Positions 1 to 7,164 of a DNA stretch of 13,392 nt are shown here, piece after piece (the stretch's first letter is position 1; each line of letters opens with the position of its first letter). Under the pieces are notes generated by a model. The model was not told the DNA's origin. It ran no database searches and saw only the letters and a list, made by a program, of their open reading frames with translations. The translations under genes were made by a program, and so were the position numbers. Source of the DNA: Actinomycetota bacterium (lineage in GTDB: Bacteria; Actinomycetota; Coriobacteriia; Anaerosomatales; D1FN1-002); NCBI GenBank assembly GCA_005774595.1, contig VAUM01000020.1:1-13392 (forward strand), given 5' to 3'.

Positions 1-510
1 GTGCGCGCGATCGAGCGCGTCGCCGCCGGCGACTGCGCGCCGTGGGAACGCGACGAGTCCGGGTATGCGTGCACGTGGGCGCACCCCGGGATGACGTGGG
101 CGGACGCGGGCGAGATCGAGCCACCACCGGTGCTGCACGCTGTCGAGGTGCTCTCGGGCAACCGCGCGTACTTCCTGCTGGAGCGGTCGTTCAACGACTT
201 GTCCGCGCGCCTCGCCGCGCTGCTGGGCCTCCCGGGCGCCGGCGGGAGCGACTGCCACCACCCGGGCAGCGTCGGGCTGTGCTGGACCGAGCTGCCCGAG
301 GGCGTGTGCAGCGCCGCCGACGTGGTGGATGCGCTGCGCACCGGCGAGGTGGCGCCCGGCGGCGTGCCGGGCGTCCTCCACGCCCCCGGGGCGTACCTGC
401 ACGCGGGCAGCGCCCGCGTGATCCGTGACCTGTACCCGCAGCTCGTGCCGCCCGCCGAGGCCGGCCTGCTCGCAGGCGCCCTCGACGCGCGCGCGACCGC
501 TGCCGCATAG
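1..510 (+). CDS. PHP-domain metal-dependent phosphoesterase, C-terminal part (5' end outside window)
   Basis: The reading frame is open from base 1 and ends at TAG 508-510. About 169 residues are visible and the N-terminus lies to the left, so the GTG at base 1 need not be the real start. PHP-domain proteins of the TrpH type hydrolyse phosphoesters using a metal cluster held by His and Asp residues. Seen here are an Ala-His-Pro-Gly motif (His28 of the visible part), a strand HAVEVLSGN matching the 'IEVyngr' strand, and GSDCHH (Asp84, His86), which matches the final G-S-D-x-H metal-binding motif. The first metal motifs (HxH and following) would be upstream. A Cys replaces the usual Ala in GSDAH. 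It is followed after 26 bases by the nuclease gene, so the two are probably one transcript. The family call is fairly safe; the substrate is unknown. Confidence 0.72.
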   Translation: MRAIERVAAGDCAPWERDESGYACTWAHPGMTWADAGEIEPPPVLHAVEVLSGNRAYFLLERSFNDLSARLAALLGLPGAGGSDCHHPGSVGLCWTELPEGVCSAADVVDALRTGEVAPGGVPGVLHAPGAYLHAGSARVIRDLYPQLVPPAEAGLLAGALDARATAAA

Positions 511-536
511 TTGCCCGGAAGGGGAGGAGCATCAGC

Positions 537-2087
537 ATGACCGAGCAGACCGCGCAGCGCCGCGTGCGCCTGAGCAAGTCGAAGTACCAGACCGGGCTGC
601 AGTGCCCGCTGCGCCTGTGGTTCTCCGTGCACGAGCGCGAACTGGCGGACCCGCTCTCCTACTCGTCGAAGCGCCGCTTCGAGCGCGGGAGCGAGATCGG
701 CGTGCTGGCGCAGGGGCTGTGGCCAGACGGCGTCACGATCGAGGCGACGCACCTGCAGCCGCTGGACGCGCTCGAGCAGACCCGCGAGGCGTTGGCGGCG
801 GGCGCGCCGGCGCTGTTCGAGGCGGCGTTCGAGCACGAGGACGTGTTCGTCCGGGTCGACGCCCTCGAGCGGCTCGCCGACGGCCGCTGGCGCATGGTCG
901 AGGTGAAGTCGAGCACGAAGATGAAGGACGAGCACGTCACCGACATCGCCGTGCAGAAGTGGGTGCTCGAGGGCGCCGGGCTCGAGATCGCCTCGGCCGA
1001 GCTGATGCACCTCGACAACACGTACGTGTGGGACGGGACGCGCGACGCGGACGGGCGGCCGGTCTACGACCTCGCGCGCCTGTTCGCGGCCGAGGACGCC
1101 ACCGCGCTCGCGGAGGCGTACCAGCCGCAGGTCGCCGAGACGGCCGCAGCGTTGCTGGCGATGCTGCACGGCGCCGAACGGCCGGAGGCCGCGATCGGTA
1201 GCAGGTGCACCACGCCGTACGATTGCGACTTCCGCGGCACCTGCCACAGCTGCCTGCCCGAGCAGTATCCCGTCACGCTGCTGCCGTTCGTGACGGGCGA
1301 CCAGCTCGACGCGCTCATCGCCGCCGGGGTGCTCGACATCCGCGACATCCCGGACACCTTCCGGCTGCAGGCCAGACAGGTCGAGCGGATCCGGCCGATG
1401 CTCACCGGCGAGCCGGAGGTCCTGCGCGACCCGCGCTCCGAGTTCGCGCGCTGGCGGTTCCCGCTGCTCTTCCTCGACTTCGAGGACTTCCAGCCTGCGC
1501 TGCCGCTGTACCCCGGCACGCGCCCGTACCAGTACGCGATCCCGTTCCAATACTCACTCCACGTGCTGCACGCCGACGGGCGCCTCGAGCAGCGCGGTTA
1601 CCTGCACACGGGCAGTGACGACCCGCGCCCGGAGTGGATCGCTCACCTGCTCGCCGACCTCGGCGACACCGGCACGATCGTCCACTACAGCCACCACGAG
1701 TCCACCGTGATCGGCAAGGTGGCGGACGCGTGCCCCGAGCATGCCGAGGCGCTGCTGGCGCTGAGGCCCCGCATGGCGGACCTCGAGAAGGTGGTCGCGG
1801 CCTGCATCGGACACCCCGGCTTCATCGGCCGCACCTCGATGAAGCAGGTGCTGCCTGCGCTGGCCGGCGAGGACGGCCCGACCTACCACGGCAAGCGCAT
1901 CGCGAACGGGGAGGACGCCACCACGTACTACCACGACGCGGTCACGGGGTTCCTGTCGCCCGAGGATGCGGCGGCGGTCTTCGCGGACCTCGAGGCGTAC
2001 TGTGCCGTGGACACGCTCGGCATGGTCGAGGTCTACCGGGCGCTCGCGGGTGTGCGCGAGGCAGGCGGGCGGCTCGTCCTGGCGTAG
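537..2087 (+). CDS. RecB-like PD-(D/E)XK nuclease fused to DUF2779 (RNase H-like) domain
   Basis: The ATG start is set by a GGAAGGGGAGGAG ribosome binding site (517-529) 7 bases upstream; the product is 516 residues. The N-terminal half (about 10-240) carries the RecB-type nuclease signature: a TGLQCP segment (Cys23), Asp108, and Glu122-Val-Lys124. A cysteine group follows (Cys224, Cys230, Cys236, Cys239) which, with Cys23, resembles the Fe-S clamp of Cas4/AddB-type nucleases. The C-terminal half (about 300-516) resembles DUF2779, with a FLDFED strand (Asp314-x-Glu316), a VHYSHHES strand and a late YCAVDT motif (Asp492). That is the layout of an RNase H-like or DEDD exonuclease core. The protein is therefore probably a DNA repair or nucleic-acid processing nuclease with two candidate active sites. 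No helicase or Cas gene lies beside it. The family call is firm; substrate and Fe-S binding are inferred. Confidence 0.85.
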   Translation: MTEQTAQRRVRLSKSKYQTGLQCPLRLWFSVHERELADPLSYSSKRRFERGSEIGVLAQGLWPDGVTIEATHLQPLDALEQTREALAAGAPALFEAAFEHEDVFVRVDALERLADGRWRMVEVKSSTKMKDEHVTDIAVQKWVLEGAGLEIASAELMHLDNTYVWDGTRDADGRPVYDLARLFAAEDATALAEAYQPQVAETAAALLAMLHGAERPEAAIGSRCTTPYDCDFRGTCHSCLPEQYPVTLLPFVTGDQLDALIAAGVLDIRDIPDTFRLQARQVERIRPMLTGEPEVLRDPRSEFARWRFPLLFLDFEDFQPALPLYPGTRPYQYAIPFQYSLHVLHADGRLEQRGYLHTGSDDPRPEWIAHLLADLGDTGTIVHYSHHESTVIGKVADACPEHAEALLALRPRMADLEKVVAACIGHPGFIGRTSMKQVLPALAGEDGPTYHGKRIANGEDATTYYHDAVTGFLSPEDAAAVFADLEAYCAVDTLGMVEVYRALAGVREAGGRLVLA

Positions 2088-2130
2088 GCACCACGCCCTG
2101 GCGGCTTTCGCGAACGGACGTCCGATGCGG

Positions 2131-2160
2131 CCCGCCCGCGGGAACGATCTCTCGGGAGGG
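2131..2160 (+). other. Possible stem-loop in the leader of the flavodoxin gene
   Basis: In the 112-base gap between the nuclease and flavodoxin genes, CCCGCCCG (2131-2138) can pair with CGGGAGGG (2153-2160). Seven of eight pairs match around a 14-base loop. A perfect palindrome CGGACGTCCG sits just upstream at 2115-2124. I see no T-run after the stem, so it is not a classical terminator, and no known riboswitch is recognisable. It could be a weak attenuator, an operator region or chance in GC-rich DNA. Confidence 0.22.
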
Positions 2161-2183
2161 ACGCATCGCGTACGAACCACCGG

Positions 2184-2188
2184 GGGAG
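2184..2188 (+). promoter_or_regulatory. Ribosome binding site of the flavodoxin gene (start ambiguous)
   Basis: GGAGG within CGGGGGAGGC lies 11 bases before ATG 2200 and 5 bases before an in-frame TTG at 2194. Spacing alone slightly favours TTG, which would add Leu-Lys (read as Met-Lys). The ATG gives the usual flavodoxin beginning, with the first beta strand starting at residue 3, so I chose it. Confidence 0.55.
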
Positions 2189-2199
2189 GCGGTTTGAAG

Positions 2200-2634
2200 A
2201 TGAAGACGCTGATCGTCTACGACTCGAAGTACGGCAACACGCAGTCACTCGCCGAGGCGATGGCCGACGAGCTCGGTGAGGCGGCCTCCGTGTGCGACTG
2301 TGAGCACTTCGAGCTGCGCATGCTCGAAGGGGTCGACCTGCTCATCATCGGGTGCCCGACGCAGAAGTGGACCGCGACCCCGCTCGCGCGCGACGCGGCC
2401 GTCGTGGTCGGCGAGTCGGTGAGCGCGGCAGCCCTCAAGGTCGCGGCGTTCGACACAGGGCTGTCCGGGCCGTTCGCCGGCTCGGGCGCCGCGAAGATCG
2501 CGCACCTGATGACCGAGGCTGGGTTCGAGATGCTGGGCAAGCCCGGCCACTTCCTCGTCGAGCACCTGCACGGCCCGCTCGTCGCCGGTGAGGCGGACCG
2601 CGCCAGGGAGTGGGTGCGCGGAGTCGCCGCGTAG
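2200..2634 (+). CDS. Flavodoxin family protein (FMN-binding electron carrier)
   Basis: The product has 144 residues, the normal size of a short-chain flavodoxin, and is presumably cytoplasmic. Flavodoxins bind FMN and shuttle one electron at a time between redox enzymes. The first strand and phosphate loop are clear: LIVYDSKYGNT (residues 4-14) matches the S/T-x-x-G-N-T FMN phosphate-binding loop. A second loop, GCPTQKWTATP, is at the place where flavodoxins stack an aromatic residue on the flavin ring, and the Trp there is a candidate. A third strand, AAFDTGLSGPFAGSGA, corresponds to the 60s/90s loop region. An alternative TTG start 6 bases upstream is possible. The gene runs the same way as the nuclease but after a 112-base gap, and it converges with the 7TM-PAS gene 29 bases downstream. 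No redox partner is encoded nearby, so its role is open. Confidence 0.85.
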   Translation: MKTLIVYDSKYGNTQSLAEAMADELGEAASVCDCEHFELRMLEGVDLLIIGCPTQKWTATPLARDAAVVVGESVSAAALKVAAFDTGLSGPFAGSGAAKIAHLMTEAGFEMLGKPGHFLVEHLHGPLVAGEADRAREWVRGVAA

Positions 2635-2642
2635 GGCCCCGC

Positions 2643-2660
2643 GGCGGACCGGGCGTCCGG
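2643..2660. terminator. Weak stem-loop between convergent genes
   Basis: The 29-base gap between the flavodoxin stop and the stop of the opposing 7TM-PAS gene contains CGGAC, a five-base loop and GTCCG, a perfect 5-bp stem flanked by GGCGG-type sequence. There is no T-run on either side. The position between two convergent genes is right for a bidirectional terminator, but the stem is short. Confidence 0.25.
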
Positions 2661-2663
2661 CGG

Positions 2664-3767
2664 TCAGTACGGGGCGTGGAGCGTCGTCGCGTCCGCGTCA
2701 GCTTCGCGTGCGGCTTCCGCGCGGTGGAGTTGGTCGTGCGCCCATCGCAGTTCGGTGACGTCCGAGAGCATCAGCATGCACGCCCGCGCGTCCGCGCGGG
2801 ATGCGTCGGTGAGGTGCGCGCGGCCCTCGTAGATGCTCTCGCCGATCCGCACCTCGAACGGCCCGTGGCCCCTGTCGCCCGCGAGGCACGCGCGGACGTG
2901 CGCCGCGAGGTCGGGATGCACGTCCTCGAGCCGGCCCCCCACGACCGTCGCCGGCAGTTCGCGCGCTGCCGCGTCGTTGATCTCAGTGATCGCGAGCGAG
3001 CCGTCGGTGACGATCGCCAGGTCCGACATCGACGCGAATGCGCGCGCCGCGGCGACCGGGATGATGTCGGCGAAGCCCTGCCGGAGCACCTCGCCCAGGA
3101 GCAGGAGGTTCACCACCGGCATCAGCAGCGGCGCGGGGTTCACCGTGAGCAGGGTGAGATCGGGTGAGCGCACCACCCACGCGACGCCCGTCACGGTGGG
3201 AGCGAGCGCCGCGAGGGCGATCGCGACCCCGGAGGTCCGGGCGCGTCCGCCGAGTCGCCACCGCCACGCGGCGAAGCGGTACGTGCCGAGAAGGCCGATG
3301 CACAGCGCGATCGCGGCGAGCGCGTAGTTCGGCCAGCCAACGATCATCGTGCCGTCCGGGTCGAGCCGCAGTATCCAGCCGGTGATCGGGTTCGTCGCTG
3401 CGAGCACCATCGCGGTGACGAAGAACGCTGCGAGCAGCGTCTTGTGCCATGCGCGAATGCTGTGCCGGTCGGCGGCGAGGGTGCACAGCGTGAACCACAC
3501 TACCGGCGATGCGGCCATGCCGGTGTCGCGGACCAGGTAGGCCAGCCAGCCGACGGAGCCGAACGCGGCGAGCGCCGGCTCCACGCCGGGGATGAGCGTG
3601 CGCTCGAGGAAGTGGCCGAACGACCAGAGGGCCGCCGCCGCACCGTGCATGATGAACGCCCGAACGATGCCGGCCCGCCAGCGGCCGGACACGAGCGCGA
3701 TGAGCGCCATCAGCGTCGCGATGCCAGCCGAGAGCAGCAGCGCGATGGAGTATGCGTCGACGGTCAC
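2664..3767 (-). CDS. 7TM sensor protein with PAS domain and no output domain (downstream copy)
   Basis: GTG start at 3767 with a GGGGGGA ribosome binding site 6 bases before it; 367 residues. The N-terminal half has about seven hydrophobic segments (roughly 6-28, 35-55, 66-93, 109-130, 147-168, 178-199, 203-230) and the linker GFADIIPVAAARAF, typical of the 'histidine kinase N-terminal 7TM' domain. A PAS-like domain follows (about 238-340), with ITEINDAAAREL and the closing LSDVTELRWAHDQL. In most relatives this last helix leads into a histidine kinase, GGDEF or phosphatase module. Here only about 20 hydrophilic residues remain before TGA, and the flavodoxin gene follows on the other strand. 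It is a membrane receptor with a cytoplasmic PAS domain that must signal through another protein, if it signals at all. It is a diverged paralogue of the gene just upstream. Ligand unknown. Confidence 0.85.
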   Translation of the reverse strand: MTVDAYSIALLLSAGIATLMALIALVSGRWRAGIVRAFIMHGAAAALWSFGHFLERTLIPGVEPALAAFGSVGWLAYLVRDTGMAASPVVWFTLCTLAADRHSIRAWHKTLLAAFFVTAMVLAATNPITGWILRLDPDGTMIVGWPNYALAAIALCIGLLGTYRFAAWRWRLGGRARTSGVAIALAALAPTVTGVAWVVRSPDLTLLTVNPAPLLMPVVNLLLLGEVLRQGFADIIPVAAARAFASMSDLAIVTDGSLAITEINDAAARELPATVVGGRLEDVHPDLAAHVRACLAGDRGHGPFEVRIGESIYEGRAHLTDASRADARACMLMLSDVTELRWAHDQLHRAEAAREADADATTLHAPY

Positions 3768-3798
3768 GCCGGTCCCCCCAACAGACGCCTACAGCCCG

Positions 3799-3804
3799 AT
3801 TCTA
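3799..3804 (-). promoter_or_regulatory. -10 promoter element upstream of the downstream 7TM-PAS gene
   Basis: On the minus strand the hexamer reads TAGAAT, five of six matches to TATAAT, preceded by GGC. It lies 32 bases before the GTG start at 3767, giving a leader of about 25 bases. No good -35 box is visible at 16-18 bases. This suggests the two tandem 7TM-PAS genes can be transcribed separately. Confidence 0.42.
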
Positions 3805-3863
3805 GCCGATGGCGCACGGTCGCAGCCGCGAGGGGCGCGACGGGGTGACGAACGGCGCGCGCG

Positions 3864-4976
3864 TCAGCGCGGCTTGTGGGCGACGTCCGCCGCGTCGGGT
3901 CCGCCGTGCCGTCCGATCGCGCGGGTGAGCTGCTCCTGGGCGTATCGAAGCTCGGTGATGTCGGAGAGCAGCACCACGCAGCCGAGTGCCCCGCCCGAGC
4001 GGCTGCGGGTCGGGTAGATGCGCCCCCAGTACACGTCGTCGCCCAGCGTCAACTCGAAGGGCAGGTAGTCGCAGTCGGTCTCCAGGCAGGTCGCGGCGTG
4101 CGCGGCGACGTCGGGCAGGGCGTCGGCGAGGAGCACTCCGGTGGCCGCCGCCGGGAACTGCCGCTTCGCGGCCGCGTTCGCGGTGAGCACGCGCAACCGG
4201 CTGTCGCACACGATCGCGACGTCCGACGTCGCTTGGAACGCCTGCGCCGCGGAGAGCGGCACGATGTCGGCGAGGCCGGCGTGGAAGACGTCGAACGCGA
4301 TGACGAGAGTCGTGATACCGAAGAACGCCGGCGTGGGATCGAACGGGAAGTGCGCGCCGACCGCTTGCGCGATGTTCGATGCGATCCCTCCGACGAGCGG
4401 CACGCAGATCGCCAGCGCCATGATGACGGCACGCTTGCGGCTGCGCGGGCCGGGCTCGCGCCACAGCGACGACAGGAGTAGGTAGGTGCCCGCGATCCCG
4501 TAGAGCGAGCTGGGCAGGAGGTAGGCCGTGCGCAACGGGCCGTCGATCGCGCGCCCGGCGGCAGAGGCGGTGACGTAGAGGTGGTGCAGGGGGTTGGCGG
4601 GGACCACGAGGACGGTGTACGCGAAGAACACGATGGTTCCCCATAGCGACGGGCCTCGGACGAGCTTCATGTGCCGGGACTGCGCCGCGGCGAACAGGTA
4701 CCAGTGCACCGCCGTGGCCGCCAGGCCGAACGTCTTGACCAGCGACAGCCACCACAGGCCGCTGCCGATCGGCGCCAGCGCTATGTCGGCCAGCGGGCTC
4801 AGCTCGATCTCGAGTGCGTAGGCGGCGGTCCACGCGGCGACGCCGACGTTGAGCATGCAGAAGGTCTTCGTGGTGGTCGTACGCGCATGCGGGAGCGCGA
4901 CCGACGCCACGGCGAGCGCCGCGCTCGTGATCGCTGCCGCGAACATGGGCAGTGAGTACCAGTGGATGGTGAACAC
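3864..4976 (-). CDS. 7TM sensor protein with PAS domain and no output domain (upstream copy)
   Basis: GTG start at 4976 after a GGGGGGA ribosome binding site; 370 residues. The architecture is the same as in the gene 96 bases downstream: about seven membrane segments over residues 5-235, the linker GLADIVPLSAAQAF, then a PAS-like domain (about 245-345) with VLTANAAAKRQF and the closing LSDITELRYAQEQL. The segment after the PAS domain is about 25 residues of low-complexity, His/Gly/Asp-rich sequence, and there is no H-box, ATPase, GGDEF or EAL motif. Both copies share the linker and the PAS ending but differ through most of the membrane region, so the duplication is old and the ligands may differ. 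The 96 bases to the next gene are too short to hold a lost kinase. Likely a receptor that acts on a partner encoded elsewhere. Confidence 0.85.
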   Translation of the reverse strand: MFTIHWYSLPMFAAAITSAALAVASVALPHARTTTTKTFCMLNVGVAAWTAAYALEIELSPLADIALAPIGSGLWWLSLVKTFGLAATAVHWYLFAAAQSRHMKLVRGPSLWGTIVFFAYTVLVVPANPLHHLYVTASAAGRAIDGPLRTAYLLPSSLYGIAGTYLLLSSLWREPGPRSRKRAVIMALAICVPLVGGIASNIAQAVGAHFPFDPTPAFFGITTLVIAFDVFHAGLADIVPLSAAQAFQATSDVAIVCDSRLRVLTANAAAKRQFPAAATGVLLADALPDVAAHAATCLETDCDYLPFELTLGDDVYWGRIYPTRSRSGGALGCVVLLSDITELRYAQEQLTRAIGRHGGPDAADVAHKPR

Positions 4977-5020
4977 GTGTCCCCCCGGACCGTCGGGCGC
5001 CCTCGTTCGTGTCGCGAATC

Positions 5021-5029
5021 AGGTTAGCA
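5021..5029 (-). promoter_or_regulatory. Extended -10 candidate for the upstream 7TM-PAS gene
   Basis: The minus strand reads TGC-TAACCT, a TGn-TAnnnT extended -10 pattern, about 45 bases before the GTG start at 4976. It resembles the TGC-TACACT element before the glycosyltransferase gene. No clear -35 box is seen. Confidence 0.3.
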
Positions 5030-5033
5030 CGCC

Positions 5034-5056
5034 CGCGCGGCAGGCTGCCCTGCGCG
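5034..5056 (-). terminator. Stem-loop just after the glycosyltransferase stop codon
   Basis: Immediately downstream of the glycosyltransferase stop (TAG, minus strand, 5063-5061) the sequence can fold into a 9-bp stem (CGCGC plus GGCA arms) with a 2-base bulge and a 3-base loop. There is no U-tract, as is common in high-GC bacteria. It could end glycosyltransferase transcripts before the next promoter candidate at 5021-5029. Confidence 0.35.
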
Positions 5057-5060
5057 GTCG

Positions 5061-6287
5061 CTAGCGGCGGTCGTCCTCGAGGGCCGTGGCGATCCGTGCC
5101 AGCGGGCCGGGGAGCAGCGACTTGGGGATGCGCAGCAGGCGGCGACGCTTCGGGTAGGCCTCGATCGCGCGTTCGTAGTGGGCCTCGAGCTTGGCGGCCT
5201 GACGGTCTATCGAGAACTCGGCGGCCCGGGCCACTGCGCCCGCGGACAGCCTCGCGCACAGCGCGTCGTCGGACAGGATGCGGTCGCACGCACGCGCGAA
5301 GTCCTCGGGCCGGTGCCGCACGACGATGCCGGAGCGCTCGTCCACGAAGTCCTCGATCGCCTCGTCTTCGCCCGTGACCACCGGCAGGCCGGCCGCCATC
5401 GCCTCGCCGATGACCAGCCCTTGGGTCTCGGTCGTCGACGCGAACGCGAACAGGTCGGCCAGCTGATACGCGGCGACCGTGTCTCGGCCCTTCAGGTAGC
5501 CGGCGAAGCGCACCTTGCGCATGACGCCGAGCTCTGCGGCGAGCGTCTCGAGCTCGCCGCGCCAAGGGCCGTCGCCCGCGATCACGAGCGTCGCGTCGGT
5601 GCGGCGGCTGTGCCACATGGCGCGGATGAGCGTGTCGACGCTCTTCTCGCGGCCGAGCCGGCCCATGTACAGGATCACGCGCTCGCCGGCGGGCAGCCGC
5701 AGCTTGCGGCGGAGCGCGGCGACGTGCTCGGCCTCGGCGTGTGCCCAGTGCGCGACGTCGATGCCGGTGGCGATGATCTCGATGGGCACCGTGACGCCGT
5801 ACTCGCGCAGGTACGTCTCGATCTTGGTGGAGGGCGCGACGATGGAGTCGCAGTACTCGCCGAAGACGCGCGACACCTGTTCGGCGAAGCGCTTGGTCAG
5901 CCTCGTGTCCCAGACGTAGTGCACGTACTCGGGGTAGGCGGTGTGGTAGGTGTTCACATACGGGACGCGGTGCCGGCGGGCGACCTGCAGCCCGAACAGC
6001 CCGATCGCGAACGGGTCGTGGCTGTGAACCACGTCGAGATCGACCTTGTCGAGCAGGCGGAGTGCTTCGATGGAGATGGGGGCGGCCATGCGCATCTCGG
6101 GCTGGCGGGGGTAGGGCAGCGAGCGGAAGCGCACGACGCCCTCTGAGTCCTCGTCCTGCTCGGGGTCCGGGGCGAACACGTAGAGCTCGTGCCCCCGCGC
6201 CTCGAGGGCTTCCTTGAACAGCAGTATGGAGCGCACGACGCCGTTGATCTGCGGCGTGAACGAGTCGGTGAAGAACCCGATGCGCAT
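5061..6287 (-). CDS. GT4-family glycosyltransferase
   Basis: The product has 408 residues from the ATG at 6287. The frame stays open further upstream, but only this ATG gives the standard family beginning MRIGFFTDSFTPQINGVV, and a GAGGG ribosome binding site lies about 11 bases before it. It is a retaining GT-B enzyme that moves a sugar from a nucleotide-sugar donor. Visible features are the N-terminal NGVV loop, HSHDPFAIG and NTYHTAYPEYVHY in the acceptor half, APSTKIETYLREYG at the domain junction, the donor-half strand VILYMGRLGREKSVD, and the E-x7-E motif (Glu287, Glu295, in ETQGLVIGE). Close relatives by motif are mannosyl- and glucosyl-transferases acting on diacylglycerol or phosphatidyl-inositol lipids. 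A membrane glycolipid acceptor is therefore plausible but not proven. It is divergently transcribed from the ABC exporter operon. Confidence 0.88.
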   Translation of the reverse strand: MRIGFFTDSFTPQINGVVRSILLFKEALEARGHELYVFAPDPEQDEDSEGVVRFRSLPYPRQPEMRMAAPISIEALRLLDKVDLDVVHSHDPFAIGLFGLQVARRHRVPYVNTYHTAYPEYVHYVWDTRLTKRFAEQVSRVFGEYCDSIVAPSTKIETYLREYGVTVPIEIIATGIDVAHWAHAEAEHVAALRRKLRLPAGERVILYMGRLGREKSVDTLIRAMWHSRRTDATLVIAGDGPWRGELETLAAELGVMRKVRFAGYLKGRDTVAAYQLADLFAFASTTETQGLVIGEAMAAGLPVVTGEDEAIEDFVDERSGIVVRHRPEDFARACDRILSDDALCARLSAGAVARAAEFSIDRQAAKLEAHYERAIEAYPKRRRLLRIPKSLLPGPLARIATALEDDRR

Positions 6288-6350
6288 CGGCGTCCGTTCC
6301 CTCGGGCCGGCATCCCTGCGCGCCCGCGTGCCGTGGCGGGCGACCGTACG

Positions 6351-6359
6351 AGTGTAGCA
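6351..6359 (-). promoter_or_regulatory. Extended -10 candidate for the glycosyltransferase gene
   Basis: The minus strand reads TGC-TACACT in the 151-base divergent region, about 64 bases before the ATG at 6287. It fits the TGn-TAnnnT extended -10 pattern. A -35 box at the right distance is not convincing. Confidence 0.38.
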
Positions 6360-6392
6360 TCGGGACCGCTCGCGACCTGCGCGTACGGGTAG

Positions 6393-6401
6393 TGATAGAG
6401 T
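6393..6401 (+). promoter_or_regulatory. Extended -10 candidate for the ABC exporter operon
   Basis: The plus strand reads TGA-TAGAGT, an extended -10 pattern 37 bases before the GTG start at 6439, which implies a leader of about 31 bases. It lies about 37 bases from the oppositely oriented candidate for the glycosyltransferase gene, so one regulator could act on both. No clear -35 box is seen. Confidence 0.38.
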
Positions 6402-6438
6402 GCGAGGCCGTATGCGCCGCTGAGCGAAGAGGAACCGC

Positions 6439-7164
6439 GTGGCAGAGCCGCTCATCAGGTTGTCGGAGGTCGTCAAGACCTACGACACCGGCGAGGTGCC
6501 GTTCACGGCGCTGCGCGGCATCGACCTCGAGGTCTACGAAGGCGAGTTCGTCGGCATCATCGGCAAGTCGGGCTCCGGCAAGACCACGCTCATCAACATG
6601 ATCACCGGCATCGACCATCCGACCGCCGGCGAGGTGCACGTCGGCGGCACGCCGGTCCACTCGCTCGACGAGAACGGCCTCGCCAAGTGGCGCGGGCGCA
6701 CGGTCGGGGTCGTGTTCCAGTTCTTCCAGCTGCTGCCGACGCTCACCATCATGGAGAACGTCATCCTGCCGATGGATTTCTGCGCGATGTACTCGCCGGC
6801 CGAGCGGATCGAGCGCGCCATGTACCTGCTCGAGCAGGTGGAGCTGGCCGACCAGGCCCACAAGCTGCCGTCGGCGCTCTCCGGCGGCCAGCAGCAGCGC
6901 GCGGCCATCGCGCGCGCTCTCGCGAACGACCCGCCCGTGCTCGCGGCGGACGAGCCGACGGGCAACCTCGACTCGCGCACCGCCGACGCGGTCTTCGGCC
7001 TGTTCGAGCACATGGTCGACGAGGGCAAGACGATCGTGATGGTCACGCACGACGACGACCTCGCCGAGCGCGTGCGCCGCGCGCTGCACGTGCACGACGG
7101 CGAGATCGTCGAGGACCGGCTGACCTCGGTCGCGAGGATCGCGGACGGCCCGGAGCGCGAGTGA
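6439..7164 (+). CDS. ABC transporter ATP-binding protein, MacB/LolD type
   Basis: GTG start with an AGAGGAA ribosome binding site a few bases upstream; 241 residues. The cytoplasmic ATPase drives the FtsX-like permease encoded next. All nucleotide-binding motifs are present and intact: Walker A GKSGSGKTT (42-50), Q-loop Gln94 in VFQFFQLLPTLT, signature LSGGQ (147-151), Walker B VLAADE (167-172), D-loop NLDS (176-179) and H-loop His204. The FQLLPTLT and DEPTGNLD wording is characteristic of the MacB/LolD/FtsE branch, whose members work by mechanotransmission rather than by transport through the membrane. The stop codon overlaps the permease start (TGATG), so translation is coupled. What the transporter moves is not shown by the sequence. 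Confidence 0.93.
   Translation: MAEPLIRLSEVVKTYDTGEVPFTALRGIDLEVYEGEFVGIIGKSGSGKTTLINMITGIDHPTAGEVHVGGTPVHSLDENGLAKWRGRTVGVVFQFFQLLPTLTIMENVILPMDFCAMYSPAERIERAMYLLEQVELADQAHKLPSALSGGQQQRAAIARALANDPPVLAADEPTGNLDSRTADAVFGLFEHMVDEGKTIVMVTHDDDLAERVRRALHVHDGEIVEDRLTSVARIADGPERE

Noticed and set aside
2115..2124. Palindrome CGGACGTCCG as an operator
   Set aside because: Ten-base GC-rich palindromes are common at this base composition, and no second copy or promoter lies beside it.
3768..3863. A frameshifted kinase domain after the upstream 7TM-PAS gene
   Set aside because: Only 96 bases separate the two genes, far too few for a kinase, and no H-box or ATPase motif is present in any frame.
3802..7095. 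A 1097-codon open frame on the minus strand
   Set aside because: It runs across two 7TM/GT genes and antisense to the ABC ATPase. Its product is Arg/Ala/Pro-rich low-complexity sequence with no domain, which is expected from GC-rich third positions.
6687..7163. An N-terminal extension of the FtsX permease
   Set aside because: The frame is open but overlaps the intact ATPase. The extension is Arg/Ala-rich, and ATG 7164 gives a normal permease N-terminus and a TGATG overlap.
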